From positions 1 through 8,001 of the forward strand of contig JAJYOT010000024.1 of assembly GCA_021796015.1 (NCBI GenBank): a stretch of 8,001 nucleotides of DNA, in the 5' to 3' direction. Every line of letters starts with the position of its first letter. Positions within the stretch are counted from its first letter, which is position 1. Position numbers and translations under genes: made by a program. Below are positions 6,292 to 8,001 of this stretch, piece after piece. Source of the DNA: a bacterium. Lineage in GTDB: Bacteria > Elusimicrobiota > Elusimicrobia > UBA1565 > UBA9628. The notes under the pieces are model-generated. The model saw only the letters and a program-made list of their open reading frames with translations. It ran no database searches and was not told where the DNA came from.

Positions 6292-6848
6292 TGATCACCT
6301 TAGGGATAGATCCCGGCGTTTCCGAGACCGGATGGGCGGTCTTAAATGAAGGCGGAGCCCCTGTCCCCCAACTCATCGCCTCCGGTCTTATCCGGACATT
6401 TCCCACGCAGGTATTAACGGAACGCCTCGTTTACATCCACAATGAAGTCAAACGCGTCATTAGAGAACACGCGCCGGATGCCGTCGCCATCGAAGAGATG
6501 TTTTTTTTAAAGGCGGCCCCGACCGTGAGGGCGACTCTTCAGGCCCGCGGGGTCATTTTACTGGCCGCGGCTTTAGCCAAAAAACCAATCAAAGAATACA
6601 ATCCGCGCGCGGTTAAATTGACTCTGACCGGTAGCGGAACAGCGATTAAATCTCAAATGCAATGGGCCGTTCAGCGGGCGCTAGGCCTCAAAGAAACCCT
6701 TCACCCCGCCGATGTCGCCGATGCCGCCGCAATAGCCCTTTGCCATCTTAAATCAAGCCGGAATTCGCGCTTAAAGATCGTTGAAAAATTTGGAAATTCA
6801 AACAAGATTCGCAGCAATAAGGAGAATTTAAATGCCGCTTCACATTGA
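6291..6848 (+). CDS. ruvC: Holliday junction resolvase RuvC
   Basis: A 185-residue RuvC endonuclease, which cuts Holliday junctions symmetrically during homologous recombination as a Mg2+-dependent homodimer working with RuvAB. The RNase H-like fold begins with GIDPGVSETGW; the four acidic catalytic residues are all visible as Asp7, Glu68 (in AIEEMFF), Asp141 and Asp144 (in HPADVADAAAIALCH). The GSGTAIKSQM segment (114-123) is also typical. The last ~30 residues are a polar, Lys/Arg/Asn-rich tail somewhat longer than in E. coli RuvC (173 residues). This tail is encoded by DNA that also holds the Shine-Dalgarno and first codons of the next gene, giving a 17-nt overlap. The start overlaps the yebC stop. 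ruvA and ruvB are not in the window. Confidence 0.97.
   Translation: MITLGIDPGVSETGWAVLNEGGAPVPQLIASGLIRTFPTQVLTERLVYIHNEVKRVIREHAPDAVAIEEMFFLKAAPTVRATLQARGVILLAAALAKKPIKEYNPRAVKLTLTGSGTAIKSQMQWAVQRALGLKETLHPADVADAAAIALCHLKSSRNSRLKIVEKFGNSNKIRSNKENLNAASH
6819..6824 (+). promoter_or_regulatory. Shine-Dalgarno inside ruvC for the dehydratase gene (AAGGAG)
   Basis: AAGGAG with a 7-nt spacer precedes the ATG at 6832. It lies within the ruvC coding region, so ribosomes finishing ruvC pass over it. It fixes the dehydratase start. Confidence 0.75.
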
Positions 6849-7767
6849 CACGCCTCTTCTTGAGTCTCTTCCCATCAGCCGCATCGTCAATAAGCCGGTC
6901 TATCTCAAGATGGACGCGCTGCAGCCTTCGGGTTCCTTTAAAATTCGCGGAATTGGACACCTTTGCGAAGAACTCGCGAAAATGGGAAAAACGCGCTTTG
7001 TCTCATCCTCCGGTGGAAACGCGGGCCTTGCCGCCGCATATGCCGGACGAAGGTTGGGAATCAAGACGACCGTCATCGTCCCGGAAACAACTCCGGCCAT
7101 GATGAGAGAGAGAATCGCGCTGGAAGGAGCCGAGGTTCGAGTTTTCGGAAAGGTTTGGGATGACGCGCATCAAGAGGCCTCGCGTTTGGCGCAAGACCCC
7201 AAGGTAGGCTATGTTCATCCCTTTGATAATCCTCTCATCTGGGAAGGCCACGCAAGTCTCATCGATGAAATCGTTAAAGAAGGAATTAAACCGGGAGCGA
7301 TCGCGGTTGCGGTCGGCGGAGGCGGGCTTCTCTGCGGAATTCTCCAAGGTCTTCACAAACATGGAATGAAAGATATTCCCGTCATCGCCTGCGAGGTCAA
7401 AGGAGCGGCCACGCTCAAGGCTTCGCTGGAAGCCGGGAAACTGGTCTCGCTAGATAAAGTTCAAACCATCGCCACCAGCCTTGGAACCAAAATCATAACT
7501 CCCGAGGCTTTAAACTGGACACACAAACACCGCGTCATCGACGAGGTCGTCTCCGATGGCGACACGGTGGAGGCCTGTCTTAAATTCGCCGATGATCACC
7601 GCGTCCTCGTTGAGCCCGCCTGCGGGGCGGCGCTGGCGCCTCTTTATCACAACGCGCCCATTCTTAAGGAATTTTCATCTCTTCTCGCCATCGTCTGTGG
7701 CGGCGTCGGAGTCAGCCTCAATCAACTTGAGATATGGAGAAAGCAATTCAACAAGGTTCCAGCCTGA
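6832..7767 (+). CDS. PLP-dependent L-serine/L-threonine dehydratase, SDS/SDSL-like
   Basis: A 311-residue fold-type II PLP enzyme predicted to deaminate L-serine to pyruvate and/or L-threonine to 2-oxobutyrate in the cytoplasm. Visible in order: KMDALQPSGSFKIRGIGHLC with the PLP-binding Lys37 (in SGSFKIRG); the substrate loop SSGGNAG (59-65); PFDNPLIWEGHASL (130-143); the phosphate-binding GGGG (162-165); VEPACGAAL; and CGG (289-291), whose Cys aligns with the residue facing the pyridine nitrogen in the animal enzymes. Length and motifs match animal serine dehydratase SDS and SDSL (about 325 residues), not IlvA (about 510, with a regulatory ACT domain) or the usual TdcB pattern. Gly62 in SSGGN resembles SDSL, where SDS has Ala, and GKVWD (106-110) also resembles SDSL as I recall it. 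There is no ACT domain, so no allosteric isoleucine control is expected. The gene overlaps ruvC by 17 nt. The exact substrate preference is an inference. Confidence 0.9.
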   Translation: MPLHIDTPLLESLPISRIVNKPVYLKMDALQPSGSFKIRGIGHLCEELAKMGKTRFVSSSGGNAGLAAAYAGRRLGIKTTVIVPETTPAMMRERIALEGAEVRVFGKVWDDAHQEASRLAQDPKVGYVHPFDNPLIWEGHASLIDEIVKEGIKPGAIAVAVGGGGLLCGILQGLHKHGMKDIPVIACEVKGAATLKASLEAGKLVSLDKVQTIATSLGTKIITPEALNWTHKHRVIDEVVSDGDTVEACLKFADDHRVLVEPACGAALAPLYHNAPILKEFSSLLAIVCGGVGVSLNQLEIWRKQFNKVPA

Positions 7768-7780
7768 GTTCGCCCGAGCC

Positions 7781-7789
7781 TGCTATAAT
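7781..7789 (+). promoter_or_regulatory. Extended -10 promoter of tRNA-Ser
   Basis: TGCTATAAT is an extended -10 element (TATAAT at 7784-7789) ending 14 nt before the first base of the tRNA, a suitable distance for a start about 7 nt downstream and a short 5' leader. The hexamer at -35 spacing (AGCCTG) is not a match. It begins 13 nt after the dehydratase stop, with no clear terminator between them. Confidence 0.6.
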
Positions 7790-7803
7790 AACTAATTGAA
7801 TTT

Positions 7804-7890
7804 GGAGAGGTGGCCGAGCGGTTTAAGGCGCCGGTCTTGAAAACCGGTAGGGGTTCACGCCCCTCGTGGGTTCGAATCCCACCCTCTCCG
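7804..7890 (+). tRNA. tRNA-Ser (anticodon UGA)
   Basis: A full class II tRNA of 87 nt. Acceptor stem GGAGAGG (7804-7810) pairs with CCTCTCC (7883-7889), and the discriminator base is G7890, as serine tRNAs have. The anticodon stem CCGGT/ACCGG (7831-7835/7843-7847) encloses loop CTTGAAA with anticodon TGA at 7838-7840, reading UCA and other UCN codons. The long variable arm (about 7848-7865, GGGG...CCCC stem) is diagnostic for Ser/Leu/Tyr. The T stem GTGGG/CCCAC (7866-7870/7878-7882) encloses TTCGAAT. CCA is not encoded and must be added by the CCA enzyme. TTTTT follows directly (7891-7895) and may help end the transcript. Confidence 0.97.
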
Positions 7891-7922
7891 TTTTTATAGG
7901 AAAGATTCGAAGCTGACAGACA

Positions 7923-7942
7923 CAAACCAACGATTTGGTTTG
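7923..7942. repeat. Perfect 8-bp inverted repeat (hairpin) downstream of tRNA-Ser
   Basis: CAAACCAA (7923-7930) pairs with TTGGTTTG (7935-7942) around a 4-nt CGAT loop. No T-run follows on the plus strand, so it is not a standard terminator. It could be a protein-binding site, the end of a mobile or dispersed element, or an RNA hairpin. Confidence 0.5.
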
Positions 7943-8001
7943 CGGATGCAGCAGGCTCCGAGGGAGGCCAAAGCGAAGCGTAGGCCGGATGAGGAGGAAT
8001 C
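7943..8001. other. GC-rich, repeat-like segment at the window edge
   Basis: The last 59 nt differ in character from the rest: purine-rich GA/GG blocks, a bulged stem between GGCTCC and GGAGGCC (around 7953-7968), and a recurring AGGCC (twice) with AAGCG/GAAGCG. Several reading frames stay open to the edge, including a plus-strand ATG at 7946 and a minus-strand frame ending at TAA 7896-7894 (36 codons visible, giving Ser-rich then Arg/Trp/Phe-rich residues). None resembles a known protein. It may be the edge of a dispersed repeat, or the start or end of the next gene; I cannot decide. Confidence 0.25.

Noticed and set aside
7722..7925. Minus-strand reading frame of 67 codons containing GEGGIRTHEGREPLPVFKTG
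   Set aside because: It is the antisense translation of tRNA-Ser, a well-known spurious protein in databases; not a gene.
1..8001. CRISPR arrays, transposases, integrases, toxin-antitoxin pairs and defence genes
   Set aside because: I looked for regularly spaced repeats and for these protein families on both strands and saw none.

Overview
The window looks like ordinary chromosome of a Gram-negative (double-membrane) bacterium with close to balanced base composition. The outer membrane is inferred from an ExbB/TolQ - ExbD/TolR - TonB/TolA-type energy-transduction cluster. The TonB-like C-terminal segment and the general style resemble proteins I associate with candidate-type phyla such as Elusimicrobiota, but that placement is a weak guess without a search.

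Layout. (1) Positions 1-1952, plus strand: the 3' end of an ExbB/TolQ proton-channel subunit, an ExbD/TolR subunit overlapping it by 4 nt, a TonB/TolA-like protein interrupted by a +1 frameshift near 1345-1356, and a small three-helix membrane protein of unknown function. (2) Positions 1971-5418, minus strand, transcribed towards the first block: two paralogous APC-family amino-acid permeases in tandem, followed by a half-size GDT1/TMEM165 (UPF0016) cation transporter whose start codon overlaps the stop of the preceding permease. (3) Positions 5419-5535: a divergent promoter region. (4) Positions 5536-7767, plus strand: yebC, ruvC and a PLP-dependent L-serine/L-threonine dehydratase of the animal SDS/SDSL type, joined by overlapping stop/start codons and probably one operon. 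(5) Positions 7804-7890: tRNA-Ser(UGA) with its own extended -10 promoter, followed by 111 nt containing a perfect hairpin and a GC-rich segment that may be a dispersed repeat or the edge of the next locus.

How the genes work together. The first block would couple the proton motive force of the inner membrane to the outer membrane. The second block imports amino acids and exports or exchanges a divalent cation. The third combines a YebC-type translation/regulatory factor with Holliday-junction resolution (ruvC), and an enzyme that deaminates serine/threonine to 2-oxoacids is translated from within the ruvC 3' end. A catabolic link between the amino-acid importers and the dehydratase is possible but unproven.

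I found no CRISPR array, transposase, integrase, toxin-antitoxin pair or defence system. The points most worth a second look are the frameshifted TonB-like gene with no standard start near its Shine-Dalgarno, the isolated half-size GDT1 protein, the animal-type serine dehydratase in the yebC-ruvC operon, the shared extended -10 promoters and the hairpin/repeat-like tail after the tRNA. None of these by itself amounts to a clearly new system.
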